From Microcaldota archaeon (lineage in GTDB: Archaea; Iainarchaeota; Iainarchaeia; Iainarchaeales; 1-14-0-10-31-34), in assembly GCA_018829335.1 (NCBI GenBank), contig JAHJUD010000054.1:1-39916 (forward strand): DNA of 39,916 nucleotides, written 5' to 3'. The position numbers and the translations under genes are program-made. How positions within the stretch are numbered: the stretch's first letter is position 1; every line of letters begins with the position of its first letter. A model generated the notes under the pieces. It did no database searches. It saw only the letters and a list, made by a program, of their open reading frames with translations, and had not been told where the DNA came from. Positions 26,027-35,914 of this stretch are shown here, one piece after another.

Positions 26027-26620
26027 TTAGCTGAATAAAAAGCTTACTATTGAGTCAAAGAAAAAAGCAATTGAACTGATGAATTCATATAACAAAACCT
26101 GATTAAATGCAGCCAAAAAAACACACAAAATCCACAACAGCCTTAACTTATAAGAATAATTAAACAAAAGCAATAAACCCAAAAGAATAAATAAAGGAAA
26201 AAAAACAAAAGGAATTGAAATCAGCAAAATTAATTTTACCAGAATATTTCCTTTAACCAGATTAAAAGAATAAAAGTCCTTGAATGCATTAAAAGTGTTG
26301 CCTGCATCCTGGTCAGAAGGAAAACAATAATGAACTAAACTGAATGCAAGCCACAAAAAAACAAAACCAAAAAAATTCCCTGCAAACAACAAAGAAAAAG
26401 AAAAAGAAAACAAAAAAAAAGCAATCCAGTTTCCTAAAATAAAAGGTGCAAGAGTAATCATAATTGACTTGAAGACATTAGGCTGTTCATGAACAACATA
26501 AGCTTCATTCAAGCCAAAAAACTTTACTTTCTTCACCTTAACGCCAAAAAGAATGCATGCAATTAAATGACTGAATTCATGGAAAATCATGCCAGGAAAA
26601 AAAACAATATTATATTTCAT
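26027..26620 (-). CDS. Membrane HExxH metalloprotease-like protein (M50-like)
   Basis: FFPGMIFHEFSHLIACILFGVKVKKVKFFG plus multiple TM segments. Confidence 0.7.
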   Translation of the reverse strand: MKYNIVFFPGMIFHEFSHLIACILFGVKVKKVKFFGLNEAYVVHEQPNVFKSIMITLAPFILGNWIAFFLFSFSFSLLFAGNFFGFVFLWLAFSLVHYCFPSDQDAGNTFNAFKDFYSFNLVKGNILVKLILLISIPFVFFPLFILLGLLLLFNYSYKLRLLWILCVFLAAFNQVLLYEFISSIAFFFDSIVSFLFS

Positions 26621-26692
26621 TGAATAAGAAAAAGAGAAAACATAAATAAAATAGTAACTGCTTGCAGATTAAAGAAAAAAAATGGAAAAAAA

Positions 26693-26881
26693 TCATTTGA
26701 ATAAATGAAAGACAGCAAAAGAAAAAAGAATAACCATTAATCCTGTCTGCACAAAAGCAACATCATTAAGCCTATACCATTCAATTACGCCGGTAACTGA
26801 ATAAAAAGCTGTTACGCCTAAAACAAGTAAAATACTGCCAAAAGCCCTTGAAGTCATTTTATCACTTTCCAGTAAAAACAA
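26693..26881 (-). CDS. Small two-TM membrane protein
   Basis: MTSRAFGSILLVLGVTAFYSVTGVIEWYRLNDVAFVQTGLMVILFSFAVFHLF. Confidence 0.5.
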   Translation of the reverse strand: MFLLESDKMTSRAFGSILLVLGVTAFYSVTGVIEWYRLNDVAFVQTGLMVILFSFAVFHLFK

Positions 26882-26926
26882 ACAATATTCTGTTTAGACC
26901 TCTTTTTAATTTTTTCTCTTTTTTAA

Positions 26927-28324
26927 ATGATTAGAAAAGGGGGGAAAACTACGAAAAACAATCAAACACCTAATTTTAAGATTAAAAGCATTGAAGCAAT
27001 AAAACTTATTTCAAAAGAAGAAAGAATTAAAGCAATAGAAAAAGCAGGATTAAATATTTTTCTGCTGAAATCAAATGAAATATTCATTGATTTATTGACT
27101 GATTCAGGAACAAATGCAATGAGCCAAGAACAATGGAGTGCAATAATGAAAGCAGATGAAAGCTATGCTGGAGCAAAAAGCTTTGACAATTTTAAGAATT
27201 CAGTTTCAGAAGTAACAGGGTTTGAGTTTGTTCTGCCAGTACATCAGGGAAGGGCAGCAGAACATATTCTTGATTCAGTTTTAATAAAAGAAGGAAATGT
27301 AATTCTTGGAAACATTCATTTTGACACAACTTTAGCGCATATTGAATACAGAAAAGGAATTGGGATAAATTGTGTAATAAAAACAGCATTTGACTGCGAA
27401 AAAAAATGCGATTTCAAAGGAAACATAGATTTAGAAAAGCTTGAGGAAGTGCTTGAAAAAAATAAAGGAAATGTTGCTTATGTTTTGACTACAGTTACAT
27501 GCAATTCAGGCGGAGGCCAGCCTGTTTCAATGGAAAATATCAGAAAAACAAGCGAGTTATGCAAAAAATATTCTGTTCTTTTTTTTCTTGATGCAGCAAG
27601 ATTTGCAGAAAACTGTTTTTTTATTAAGAAAAGAGAAAAAGGATTTGAAAACAAAAGCATTAGAGAAATTGCATTAGAAATGTTTTCTTTTGCTGATGGA
27701 TGTACAATGAGTGCAAAAAAAGACGCAATAGTAAATATGGGAGGATTTATTGGTTTCAGAGAAAAAGAATTATTTGATAAATGCATTCCTTTCTGCATTT
27801 TATTTGAAGGGTTTCCCACTTACGGAGGATTAAGCGGAAGGGATTTAGAAGCAATAGCTGTAGGGTTAAAGGAAGGAATACAAGAAGACTACTTAAGGTA
27901 TAGAATTGGACAGGTTAAGTATTTAGGAGAAGAACTTGAAAAAATTGGAGTGCCAGTAATGAAGCCAATTGGAGGCCATGCAGTTTTTGTTAATGGAAAA
28001 AAATTTCTTTCGCATATTCCACAAGAACAATATCCTTCACACACTCTTGCAGTAGAATTATATATTGAATCAGGAATTAGAGCAGTAGAAATCGGAACAC
28101 TTTTAGCCGGCAGAGATCCAAAAACAGAAAAAGAAATAATGCCTGAATTAGATTTAATGCGTTTGACTATTCCAAGAAGAGTTTACTTAAAAGAACACAT
28201 GGATTATATTGTTGAAGCATTCAAAAAATTAAAGGAAAGAAAAACAGAAATCAAAGGATTAAAATTCAAATTTGAAAGCCCGATCTTAAGGCATTTCCAG
28301 TCAACTTTTACAAGAGCTGAATAG
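26927..28324 (+). CDS. tnaA: Tryptophanase / beta-eliminating lyase (PLP-dependent)
   Basis: DSGTNAMSQEQW, PVHQGRAAEHIL, NIHFDTTLAHIE, MSAKKDAIVNMGGFIG, GGLSGRDLEAIAVGL, MRLTIPRRVY. Confidence 0.85.
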   Translation: MIRKGGKTTKNNQTPNFKIKSIEAIKLISKEERIKAIEKAGLNIFLLKSNEIFIDLLTDSGTNAMSQEQWSAIMKADESYAGAKSFDNFKNSVSEVTGFEFVLPVHQGRAAEHILDSVLIKEGNVILGNIHFDTTLAHIEYRKGIGINCVIKTAFDCEKKCDFKGNIDLEKLEEVLEKNKGNVAYVLTTVTCNSGGGQPVSMENIRKTSELCKKYSVLFFLDAARFAENCFFIKKREKGFENKSIREIALEMFSFADGCTMSAKKDAIVNMGGFIGFREKELFDKCIPFCILFEGFPTYGGLSGRDLEAIAVGLKEGIQEDYLRYRIGQVKYLGEELEKIGVPVMKPIGGHAVFVNGKKFLSHIPQEQYPSHTLAVELYIESGIRAVEIGTLLAGRDPKTEKEIMPELDLMRLTIPRRVYLKEHMDYIVEAFKKLKERKTEIKGLKFKFESPILRHFQSTFTRAE

Positions 28325-28358
28325 AAACTAATTTAAGTTTTCAAAACAATAAGTTATT

Positions 28359-29318
28359 ATGGCTTGGACTATTGTTGAAACACCTAATGCAAAATATATT
28401 TTGGTTTTTGGAGCGCATGACAGGAGAAATATCCCTCCGCCTGCAAAATTTGATGCATTAATATTAGAAACGCCTATAGAACATGCATTCTATTCAGATT
28501 ACCTTGGATATACGCCAAATTTAGACAGAATAGATATGATAAATAAAGCTGTTGCAGAAAACAAGCAAATATGGCTGACTGATGTAAATTTAACTAAGAA
28601 ATCTCATCAGGATTATGAACAGAAGAAACTTAAAATGCCAGAGATTAGAGAAAAAACCGTAAAAAAAATAATAGCTGGAAGTGGTCTTTTATCTTTAATT
28701 TCTTCATTATTATATGTTAAAAAAAAGGTAAATAATAAAATGAACAGAAGAAAGTTCATAAAAAAAGCAGCAATAAGTGTGGCAATTCTTGCAGTCCCTC
28801 CTATTGTGGCAACACCAATAGCAAACAAAATAATTTACAACCTAAATATAAACGATGGCGAAATAAGAGTTCCTATTTTATGGGATTTAACTACACAATT
28901 AGACAAAATATTATATGGAGAAGAAGCGTTAAAAGGGATAGTAACAATAAGAAATGCAATTACAGCACAAAAAGCAGAAGCATTTCTTGCACCAAAACTA
29001 AAACAAGAACTAAACAGAAAGCCGGTAATAGCAATGGTCTGGGGCGCAGGGCATTATGAAATAAAAAGACTTTTAAAGCATCCTAATGAAAGATACAGGA
29101 TTCTAAAGAAAAATAAACTAGAAGATTATGTGCAAAAAGATTACCCAAAAAGCTACAGAGTACAATTTAATGAAAAAGGACAAATAACAAGAACTAAAGA
29201 ATTCAAAGAAACACTCAAAATTCCTGAAACCCCAAAAAAAAGAATCACAAGAGGAAGTGGAAACACTAAAATAAGCAGAAGGGAATTTTTTAGGACAATG
29301 ATAAGAAGAAGAGTTTAA
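28359..29318 (+). CDS. TraB/Tiki-like protein with internal twin-arginine-like TM segment
   Basis: LVFGAHDRRNIPP, DALILETP, RNAITAQK, IAMVWGAGHYEIKRLL; internal MNRRKFIKKAAISVAILAVPPIVA; C-terminal SRREFFR. Confidence 0.55.
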   Translation: MAWTIVETPNAKYILVFGAHDRRNIPPPAKFDALILETPIEHAFYSDYLGYTPNLDRIDMINKAVAENKQIWLTDVNLTKKSHQDYEQKKLKMPEIREKTVKKIIAGSGLLSLISSLLYVKKKVNNKMNRRKFIKKAAISVAILAVPPIVATPIANKIIYNLNINDGEIRVPILWDLTTQLDKILYGEEALKGIVTIRNAITAQKAEAFLAPKLKQELNRKPVIAMVWGAGHYEIKRLLKHPNERYRILKKNKLEDYVQKDYPKSYRVQFNEKGQITRTKEFKETLKIPETPKKRITRGSGNTKISRREFFRTMIRRRV

Positions 29319-29319
29319 T

Positions 29320-29814
29320 TCATTCTCTTGAAAATAACCCCATTTCTTCATCTAATTGTTTTGCAGTTTCTTCCATTCTTTTAAAAACCAAGTCAATTTC
29401 GTCTTGAAGCTCTTTAATTGTTCTAAACATTGACTTGCTTCTTGCCCTGAACTTGCTTCCCTGCCTTAATATAAGCCCAGACCTTAAAAGATTATTTAAA
29501 TGATTAATTACTGCTCCTCTGCTCATTCCAACTCTTTCAGAGATTTCAGTTGAAGTCAAGAGTTTACCTTCAGCAGCATCAGCCCCCTTAACAAGTTCCT
29601 TAAAGACTAAAGCAGCTGTTTTACCTTTATCTATAGGCTCAAAAAAGCCAAGGCATTGCAATAACCAGTTAAATTCTTCATCCATTTGGCTTGAAAAAGG
29701 CTGTTCCACCCTTCTGATAACAATCTGAAACCTGTGATTGCCTCTGGAATCAGGTTTCCTGTGAGTTAAAAAAAACCTTTGATTAAAAGAAAGCAGTTTA
29801 GGGTCTTGTTCCAT
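29320..29814 (-). CDS. HTH transcriptional regulator (winged-helix)
   Basis: LLTSTEISERVGMSRGAVINHLNNLLRSGLILRQGSKFRAR; divergent from grpE; ATG at 29814 chosen (track start 29832). Confidence 0.75.
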   Translation of the reverse strand: MEQDPKLLSFNQRFFLTHRKPDSRGNHRFQIVIRRVEQPFSSQMDEEFNWLLQCLGFFEPIDKGKTAALVFKELVKGADAAEGKLLTSTEISERVGMSRGAVINHLNNLLRSGLILRQGSKFRARSKSMFRTIKELQDEIDLVFKRMEETAKQLDEEMGLFSRE

Positions 29815-29888
29815 GAGAAAATAATAAGACAAAAGATTTAAAATGATTTTGTTTAAAGAGTTTAGTCATTGTTGAATCTTTTTGGACA

Positions 29889-30479
29889 GTGGTTGATTTG
29901 ATTGAGCAGAAAAAAGATGATGAAAAAAACAAAAAACAGCATGAACAGCCTGAAGAAATAGGAAAACAGGAAACTGACCTAAAACAAGCTAAAATAGAGG
30001 AATTAACTGAATTAGTCAAAAGAATTCAGGCAGAATTCGAGAATTTCAAGAAAAGAGAAGAAAAAGACAGAATGAAATTTGTTGAATACAGTAATGCAGG
30101 ATTAATGCTTGACCTGCTTCCTGTCCTTGATTCAATTGAATCAGGAGAAAAAAACTGGGATGAAAAAACAATCAACGCATTTGAACCAATAAAAAAACAA
30201 TTAACTGAAGTGCTCAAAAAAAACGGATTAAAAGAAATTAACTCAAAAGGAAAAAAATTTGATCCAGAAATCCATGACTGCTTAATGCAAGAACACAACG
30301 AAAAAAAAGAAGATTATGAAGTATTAGAAGAACTGCAGAAAGGCTATTTTTTGAAAGATAAAGTGTTAAGGCACTCAAAAGTTAAAATCAACAGAAAACC
30401 CGAAAAAGAGACAGAAAACAAACAAGAAAAAACTGAAGAAGAAACAGGAAACCAGAAAACCATGCCTGAAAAGGAGTGA
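29889..30479 (+). CDS. grpE: Co-chaperone GrpE
   Basis: RIQAEFENFKKREEKDRMKFVEYSNAGLMLDLLPVLDSIE...FDPEIHDCLMQE...GYFLKDKVLRHSKVKI; GTG start. Confidence 0.93.
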   Translation: MVDLIEQKKDDEKNKKQHEQPEEIGKQETDLKQAKIEELTELVKRIQAEFENFKKREEKDRMKFVEYSNAGLMLDLLPVLDSIESGEKNWDEKTINAFEPIKKQLTEVLKKNGLKEINSKGKKFDPEIHDCLMQEHNEKKEDYEVLEELQKGYFLKDKVLRHSKVKINRKPEKETENKQEKTEEETGNQKTMPEKE

Positions 30480-30484
30480 TTGAA

Positions 30485-30616
30485 ATGAAAGAAAAAAAAT
30501 TGCAGGAAGAATTAAATGATTTTGACGACGAGATTCCATTAGAAATCCCTGAAGAAATAAAGCCTGAAATAAGCGAAGAAGAAAAAAAATTAAGGTTTAA
30601 AGTTTATGCTAACTGA
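30485..30616 (+). CDS. 43-aa acidic microprotein between grpE and dnaK (not in ORF track)
   Basis: MKEKKLQEELNDFDDEIPLEIPEEIKPEISEEEKKLRFKVYAN*; preceded by AGTGATTGAA. Confidence 0.55.
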   Translation: MKEKKLQEELNDFDDEIPLEIPEEIKPEISEEEKKLRFKVYAN

Positions 30617-30655
30617 AATTCAAAATTTAGGAGCAATAATTAAAAAGGTGATAAA

Positions 30656-32533
30656 ATGAGTAAAGTGATTGGTATTGATCTCGGCACAAGTAATTCTGCA
30701 GCAGCAGTATTAGAAGGAGGAAAACCAAAAATAATTCCTTCAGCTGAAGGCGCAAGTTTGTATGGAAAAGCTTTTCCTTCTGTTGTGGCTTTTACAAAAG
30801 ACGGGCAAATGCTTGTAGGAGAACCGGCAAAAAGACAGGCAGTAAGCAATCCAGAAGGAACAATTACTGGCGCAAAAAGAAAAATGGGAACTTCATTCAA
30901 ATACAAAGCCCAAGGAAAAGAATATACCCCTCAACAGATTTCTGCTTTTATTTTACAAAAAATAAAAAAAGACGCTGAAAGCTTTTTAGGAGAAAAAATA
31001 GAAAAAGCAGTTATAACAGTTCCAGCATATTTTGACGACAACCAAAGACAAGCAACAAAAGACGCAGGAAAAATTGCAGGATTAGAAGTTATTAGAATTG
31101 TAAATGAACCAACTGCAGCATCACTTGCTTATGGATTAGACAAAAAAGGAAAAGACAGGAAAATTTTAGTGTTTGATTTTGGCGGAGGAACATTAGATGT
31201 AACAGTAATGGAATTCGGCGACGGAGTATTTGAAGTAAAATCAACTTCAGGAGACACTCAATTAGGCGGAAGAGACATGGACGAGGTTGTACAAAAATAC
31301 ATTATAGAAAAATTCAAAACAGAAGAAGCAGCAGACTTAACAAAAGACAAAATGGCAATGCAAAGATTAAATGAAGCAGCAGAAAAAGCAAAAATTGAAT
31401 TAAGCAATGTAATTGAAACAGAAATTAATCTGCCTTATATTACTGTAACACAAGAAGGCCCAAAACATTTAGTAATGAAATTAAACAAAGCAAAATTAGA
31501 AGAATTAGTTAAACCAATTGTTTCAAAATGCGAAAAACCAGTAAACCATGCTCTTGCAGACGCAAAACTTACTCCGGCAGAAATAGACAAAGTAATAATG
31601 GTCGGAGGCCCTACAAGAATGCCTATAGTACAAGAATTCGTGGAAAAAATCGTAGGCAAAAAAGTTGAAAGAGGAATTGACCCAATGGAATGCGTTGCAA
31701 TGGGTGCAGCAGTACAGGCAGGAGTATTATCAGGAGAAGTAAAAGATATTTTATTGCTTGATGTAACTCCATTAAGTTTGGGAATAGAAACTCTTGGAGG
31801 AGTTTTTACAAAACAAATTGAAAGAAACACTACTATTCCAACAAAAAAAAGCCAGATTTTTTCAACTGCAGCAGACAATCAGACTGCAGTAGACATTCAT
31901 GTATTACAAGGAGAAAGAACAATGGCTTCAGACAACAAAACTTTAGGAAGATTCCAGTTAATTGGAATTCCTCCTGCGCCTCGTGGGATACCTCAAATTG
32001 AAGTGACTTTTGACATTGATGCAAACGGAATAGTGCATGTAACAGCAAAAGACATGGGAACAGGAAAAAGCCAGAAAATTTCAATTGTTGCATCAGAGAA
32101 ATTAAATGAAACAGAAATAGAAAAAATGAAAAAAGAAGCAGAACAGTTTGCTGAAACAGACAAAAAGAAAAAAGAAGAAATAGACACAATTAATCAGGCA
32201 GATGCAATAGTATACCAGACAGAAAAAACTTTGAAAGACATGGAAGGAAAAGTTGACTCAAAAAAAATTCAGGGAATAAAAGATGAAGTAGCAGAACTCA
32301 AAAAACTGCTTGAACCAAAAGAAAAAGATGTTACAGCAATCAAAACAAAATTAGATGAAGTGAATAAATTATTTCAGGAAGCTTCAACTGAATTATACCA
32401 GAAAGCCTCTCAACAAGCACAAGGGCAAACAGGAGAAAAAGAAGAAAAAAACAAAGACGAAAAAGTAGTTGACGCAGACTATAAAATGGAAGACGAAAAC
32501 AAAGACGAAAAAAAAGAAAAAAAGAAAAAATAA
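30656..32533 (+). CDS. dnaK: Molecular chaperone DnaK (Hsp70)
   Basis: [63 protein letters not shown]. Confidence 0.98.
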   Translation: MSKVIGIDLGTSNSAAAVLEGGKPKIIPSAEGASLYGKAFPSVVAFTKDGQMLVGEPAKRQAVSNPEGTITGAKRKMGTSFKYKAQGKEYTPQQISAFILQKIKKDAESFLGEKIEKAVITVPAYFDDNQRQATKDAGKIAGLEVIRIVNEPTAASLAYGLDKKGKDRKILVFDFGGGTLDVTVMEFGDGVFEVKSTSGDTQLGGRDMDEVVQKYIIEKFKTEEAADLTKDKMAMQRLNEAAEKAKIELSNVIETEINLPYITVTQEGPKHLVMKLNKAKLEELVKPIVSKCEKPVNHALADAKLTPAEIDKVIMVGGPTRMPIVQEFVEKIVGKKVERGIDPMECVAMGAAVQAGVLSGEVKDILLLDVTPLSLGIETLGGVFTKQIERNTTIPTKKSQIFSTAADNQTAVDIHVLQGERTMASDNKTLGRFQLIGIPPAPRGIPQIEVTFDIDANGIVHVTAKDMGTGKSQKISIVASEKLNETEIEKMKKEAEQFAETDKKKKEEIDTINQADAIVYQTEKTLKDMEGKVDSKKIQGIKDEVAELKKLLEPKEKDVTAIKTKLDEVNKLFQEASTELYQKASQQAQGQTGEKEEKNKDEKVVDADYKMEDENKDEKKEKKKK

Positions 32534-32637
32534 GGAAAAAAAGAACCGAAAAAATAAATTCAAATAAAAAAAGCAAAATCAGAAAAAGAAGAAAATAGTT
32601 GAAAAAAATTAAAAAGAAAAAAATAATTTAAAAACCC

Positions 32638-32713
32638 TCGCGAAAAAAAAAGGAAAGGAAAAAAAATAATTCAGGTTAAATTACTTTCCTTCCTTTTTTT
32701 TATTCTTTTCGCG
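32638..32713 (+). repeat. Imperfect inverted repeat with CGCGAAAA / TTTTCGCG ends flanking a purine/pyrimidine stem
   Basis: cgcgaaaaaaaaaggaaaggaaa ... tttccttccttttttttattcttttcgcg between dnaK and dnaJ. Confidence 0.5.
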
Positions 32714-32795
32714 ATTCCGCTCGCGAGCCACGGTGCACGCCGTAAAGGCGTGCTAGTCCAGCTTTATGCTGGACCTCGTGCTCAAACGGCGAAAC
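32707..32795 (-). ncRNA. Structured repeat element, copy 2 (minus orientation)
   Basis: Reverse complement aligns gap-free to 6115-6203 (8 mismatches in 89, counted by hand); hairpins 32735-32753 and 32756-32774. Confidence 0.6.
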
Positions 32796-32811
32796 GTTTG
32801 CGTGACAGTTT

Positions 32812-33936
32812 ATGAGTGAGAAAAGAGAGTATTACGAAATTTTAGGATTAAAAAAAGGCGCTTCAATTCAAGAAGTAAAAGAAGCCTACAAAAAACTGGC
32901 AAAAAAATACCATCCGGATATATCCAAAGAAGAAAACGCAGAAGAAAAATTCAAAGAAGTATTAGAAGCTTATTCTGTTTTAAGCAATCCGCAAAAAAAA
33001 GAAAATTACGATAAATTCGGCCATGCGGCAGAAGGCTTTCAAGGATATGGCGGATTTGGAGGCCAAGGATTTGATTTTTCTGCAATGGACTTTGATTTCG
33101 ATGACTTATTCAAGAATTTTGGCTTTGGAGACATTTTTGGTTCAAGGCAGAGAAGAGGGCCAAGAAAAGGAGTTGACTTAAGGTTTGACTTAAGCATTGA
33201 ATTTGAGGAATCAGCTTTTGGAGTAAAAAAAGAAATTGAAATAGAAAGAATTGAAGCATGCGATAAATGCAGTGGTTCTGGATCAGAAAAAGAAGAAGAC
33301 CTGGTTTCTTGTTCTCAATGCAATGGAACAGGAATGCAGACTCACTCGCAAAGAACTCCTTTTGGAACATTTAATACAAGAACTACCTGCAGGAAATGCA
33401 GAGGAGAAGGAAGAACAGTAAAAAATCCCTGCACTAAATGCAATGGAACAGGAAGAATAAGAAAAAAAAGAAAAATAACTGTTGCAATTCCAGAAGGAAT
33501 ACAAAACGGTGCATATTTAAGATTAAGAAATGAAGGAAATGCAGGAGAAAGAGGCGCAGGAAACGGAGACTTATATGTTGTAATATTCATTGAACCCCAT
33601 GAATTCTTTAAAAGAGATGAAGCAGACATTTACGGAGAAGTGCCAATAACTTTTTCTTTGGCTGCATTAGGCGGAGAAATTGATGTTCCTACATTAAAAG
33701 GAAAAGCAAAATTAAAAGTCCCTTCAGGAACACAGACAGGAACAATTTTCAGATTAAAAGAAAAAGGAATAAAAGACATTGAAGAAGGCGGTTTTGGAGA
33801 CGAATACATTAAAGTTATTTTAAGGACTCCGGAAAAGCTTTCAAAAAAACAAAAAGAATTATTTGAGGAATTAAAAGAAGGGGAAAAAACAACAGAAAAC
33901 GGTTTTTTTAAGAAATTCAAGAAAGTATTTAAGTGA
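32812..33936 (+). CDS. dnaJ: Molecular chaperone DnaJ (Hsp40)
   Basis: J-domain with HPD; G/F region; CxxCxGxG-like zinc repeats. Confidence 0.96.
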   Translation: MSEKREYYEILGLKKGASIQEVKEAYKKLAKKYHPDISKEENAEEKFKEVLEAYSVLSNPQKKENYDKFGHAAEGFQGYGGFGGQGFDFSAMDFDFDDLFKNFGFGDIFGSRQRRGPRKGVDLRFDLSIEFEESAFGVKKEIEIERIEACDKCSGSGSEKEEDLVSCSQCNGTGMQTHSQRTPFGTFNTRTTCRKCRGEGRTVKNPCTKCNGTGRIRKKRKITVAIPEGIQNGAYLRLRNEGNAGERGAGNGDLYVVIFIEPHEFFKRDEADIYGEVPITFSLAALGGEIDVPTLKGKAKLKVPSGTQTGTIFRLKEKGIKDIEEGGFGDEYIKVILRTPEKLSKKQKELFEELKEGEKTTENGFFKKFKKVFK

Positions 33937-33970
33937 AAGAATTAATATAAGAAAAACTATTCTATTAAAG

Positions 33971-34546
33971 ATGATTCCAGAAAAAATAAAGAAAGAGTTT
34001 AGAATCGGCTTTGTGATTTTTGCCTTGATTATTTTAATAAGCTATTATCTGATTTTAGGAGAAAGTCCTTTTTTTGATTCATTAGAAGCAAGAATTTATT
34101 TTGTTTTGATGGTTACTTCAATGGTTGTTTTTGCTTCACTTCTGGAAAACTATATTGGATGGAACAATAAAAGACCTGAAAAATTAAAGGAAAGATTCAA
34201 GCAGATTACTTTCCTGCTTTCAGTTCCATTTCTTTTTCTTGTGTTAACCAACTGGGGTTATACGTTTTTTTTAATTCTTTTAATGGGAATTCCTTTAGGG
34301 CTTTCAATAGCTGAAGGGATTCCAATATTCCATTACATTAAACCAACAGCAAAAAAAGTGTTATTGGCTTTTGCTGTATTTGCATTGCTTTATTTTACTG
34401 CAAAAACATTTTATTCAATTAAATTACTGGATAAAGAAACAGTTTATGTTTTTCTGATAAGTTATATGGTTTCAAGCATTCTGGCTAATTTCTTTTATGT
34501 AATCAAAAGAGCGAGAAAAAGTTTTAATAAGAAGAAAAGACAATAA
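33971..34546 (+). CDS. Hypothetical multi-pass membrane protein
   Basis: About six hydrophobic segments; RBS GTGATT of the next gene follows. Confidence 0.6.
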   Translation: MIPEKIKKEFRIGFVIFALIILISYYLILGESPFFDSLEARIYFVLMVTSMVVFASLLENYIGWNNKRPEKLKERFKQITFLLSVPFLFLVLTNWGYTFFLILLMGIPLGLSIAEGIPIFHYIKPTAKKVLLAFAVFALLYFTAKTFYSIKLLDKETVYVFLISYMVSSILANFFYVIKRARKSFNKKKRQ

Positions 34547-34560
34547 TATGAAGTGATTAA

Positions 34561-35091
34561 ATGAAAACAAGAGGAAAATTATTGCTAGTGCTTCTTGCAG
34601 CATTAATACTTTTATATTTTGTTTACGTTGAAGGAATATTCAATGTAGTTTCATTTGAAAATGGATTAGAAAAACTAAGTGCAATAGACCAGGAATTTGA
34701 ATTAGAAGGAAAACTTGTTCCAGCACAAAAAGAAAAAATAAGCCAATACAACACAAAACTGGTTGACCTGGAAACAGAATTAAGCAAAAAAACATCAAAT
34801 GAAGACATTAAGGCATTAAATTACTTGATTGATGCAAGAAAAGAACTTGTTTTAATGCAGCTGAATTTAATTGAATTCCAGGAAACAAGAGAATGCTCAA
34901 GACAACTTGAATTAATTGACTCAATAATGAGTTCAGCAGTTTCAGCAAGAGATTCAGTGCAAAACTACCTTACAAATTATTCTTCTTTTTCAGACAAAAC
35001 AACAGAATGGAATCAAAACGTTTTAGATACAACAAATTCTGTTGAGCTTTCATTCAGGGAATTGCAGGAAAGCATTTCACAAACTTGTTAA
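34561..35091 (+). CDS. Hypothetical protein, N-terminal TM and extracytoplasmic coiled-coil
   Basis: LLLVLLAALILLYFVYVEGIF followed by helical region with few Cys. Confidence 0.6.
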   Translation: MKTRGKLLLVLLAALILLYFVYVEGIFNVVSFENGLEKLSAIDQEFELEGKLVPAQKEKISQYNTKLVDLETELSKKTSNEDIKALNYLIDARKELVLMQLNLIEFQETRECSRQLELIDSIMSSAVSARDSVQNYLTNYSSFSDKTTEWNQNVLDTTNSVELSFRELQESISQTC

Positions 35092-35114
35092 GCTTTTTCA
35101 CTTAAACTGTTTTT

Positions 35115-35717
35115 ATGAAAAAGCTTGTATTTGAAGGCGCAGAAGCAAGAACATATTTAACTGAATTCGATGGAAGACAGGCAATAGAAAAAAAAAGAAT
35201 CCCAAAAAAATACAGGCACAAAAAACTTGATGACAAAATAAGAAATACACGGACAAGAGATGAAGTTAATTTGCTTCACAAAGCAAAGCTTGCAGGAATA
35301 AGGACTCCAGTAATTTATTCAGTAGACAAAAAAAATTCAGTTATTGTAATGGAATACTTAAAAGCAAAAAAACTCAAAGAACAAATTAATTCAATGAAAA
35401 TAAAAAATTTCAGCCAAACAGGAAAAGAAATTGCATTGCTTCACAAGGCAGGAATCGTCCACGGAGATTTAACCACAAACAATATTCTTTTAGAAAAGGA
35501 AAAACTCTTTTTCCTTGATTTTGGGCTTGGATTTAACTCAAATAAAATAGAAGATTTTGCTGTTGACTTGCTTGGATTCAAAAAAACTTTTCTTTCAGGC
35601 AATCCTGAAAAAAGAAAAGAATGGAAGGAAATAGAAAAAGGCTATTGTTTCTGGGAAAAAAGAAAAGAAGTTATTGGCAGGATAAAAGACATTGAGAAAA
35701 GGGCAAGATACCTTTAA
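35115..35717 (+). CDS. bud32: KEOPS kinase Bud32
   Basis: LVFEGAEARTYL, VIVMEYLKAKKL, IALLHKAGIVHGDLTTNNILL, FFLDFGLGF. Confidence 0.93.
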   Translation: MKKLVFEGAEARTYLTEFDGRQAIEKKRIPKKYRHKKLDDKIRNTRTRDEVNLLHKAKLAGIRTPVIYSVDKKNSVIVMEYLKAKKLKEQINSMKIKNFSQTGKEIALLHKAGIVHGDLTTNNILLEKEKLFFLDFGLGFNSNKIEDFAVDLLGFKKTFLSGNPEKRKEWKEIEKGYCFWEKRKEVIGRIKDIEKRARYL

Positions 35718-35780
35718 ATCAGACTAATGTATAAAGACGGAAGAAAAAAATAAATAATAAAAAAATCAAGAATGTTTAAC

Positions 35781-35806
35781 ACAAGCTTGGCATGCGTTAA
35801 GCTTGT
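35781..35806 (+). repeat. 8-bp perfect inverted repeat upstream of DUF488 gene
   Basis: acaagctt-ggcatgcgtt-aagcttgt. Confidence 0.5.
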
Positions 35807-35914
35807 CATCCCCTAATTTGTATGTTGCAACGATTGATTAACCTATGATTATTGTTTCAGCGGCAATGCGGTCTCCCAAATAGTTTATTAATGAGTTTTC
35901 CGATTCTGTTGTAT

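Noticed and set aside
31435-32189. Antisense ORFs inside dnaK
   Set aside because: dnaK reading frame is unambiguous; antisense translations lack domain features
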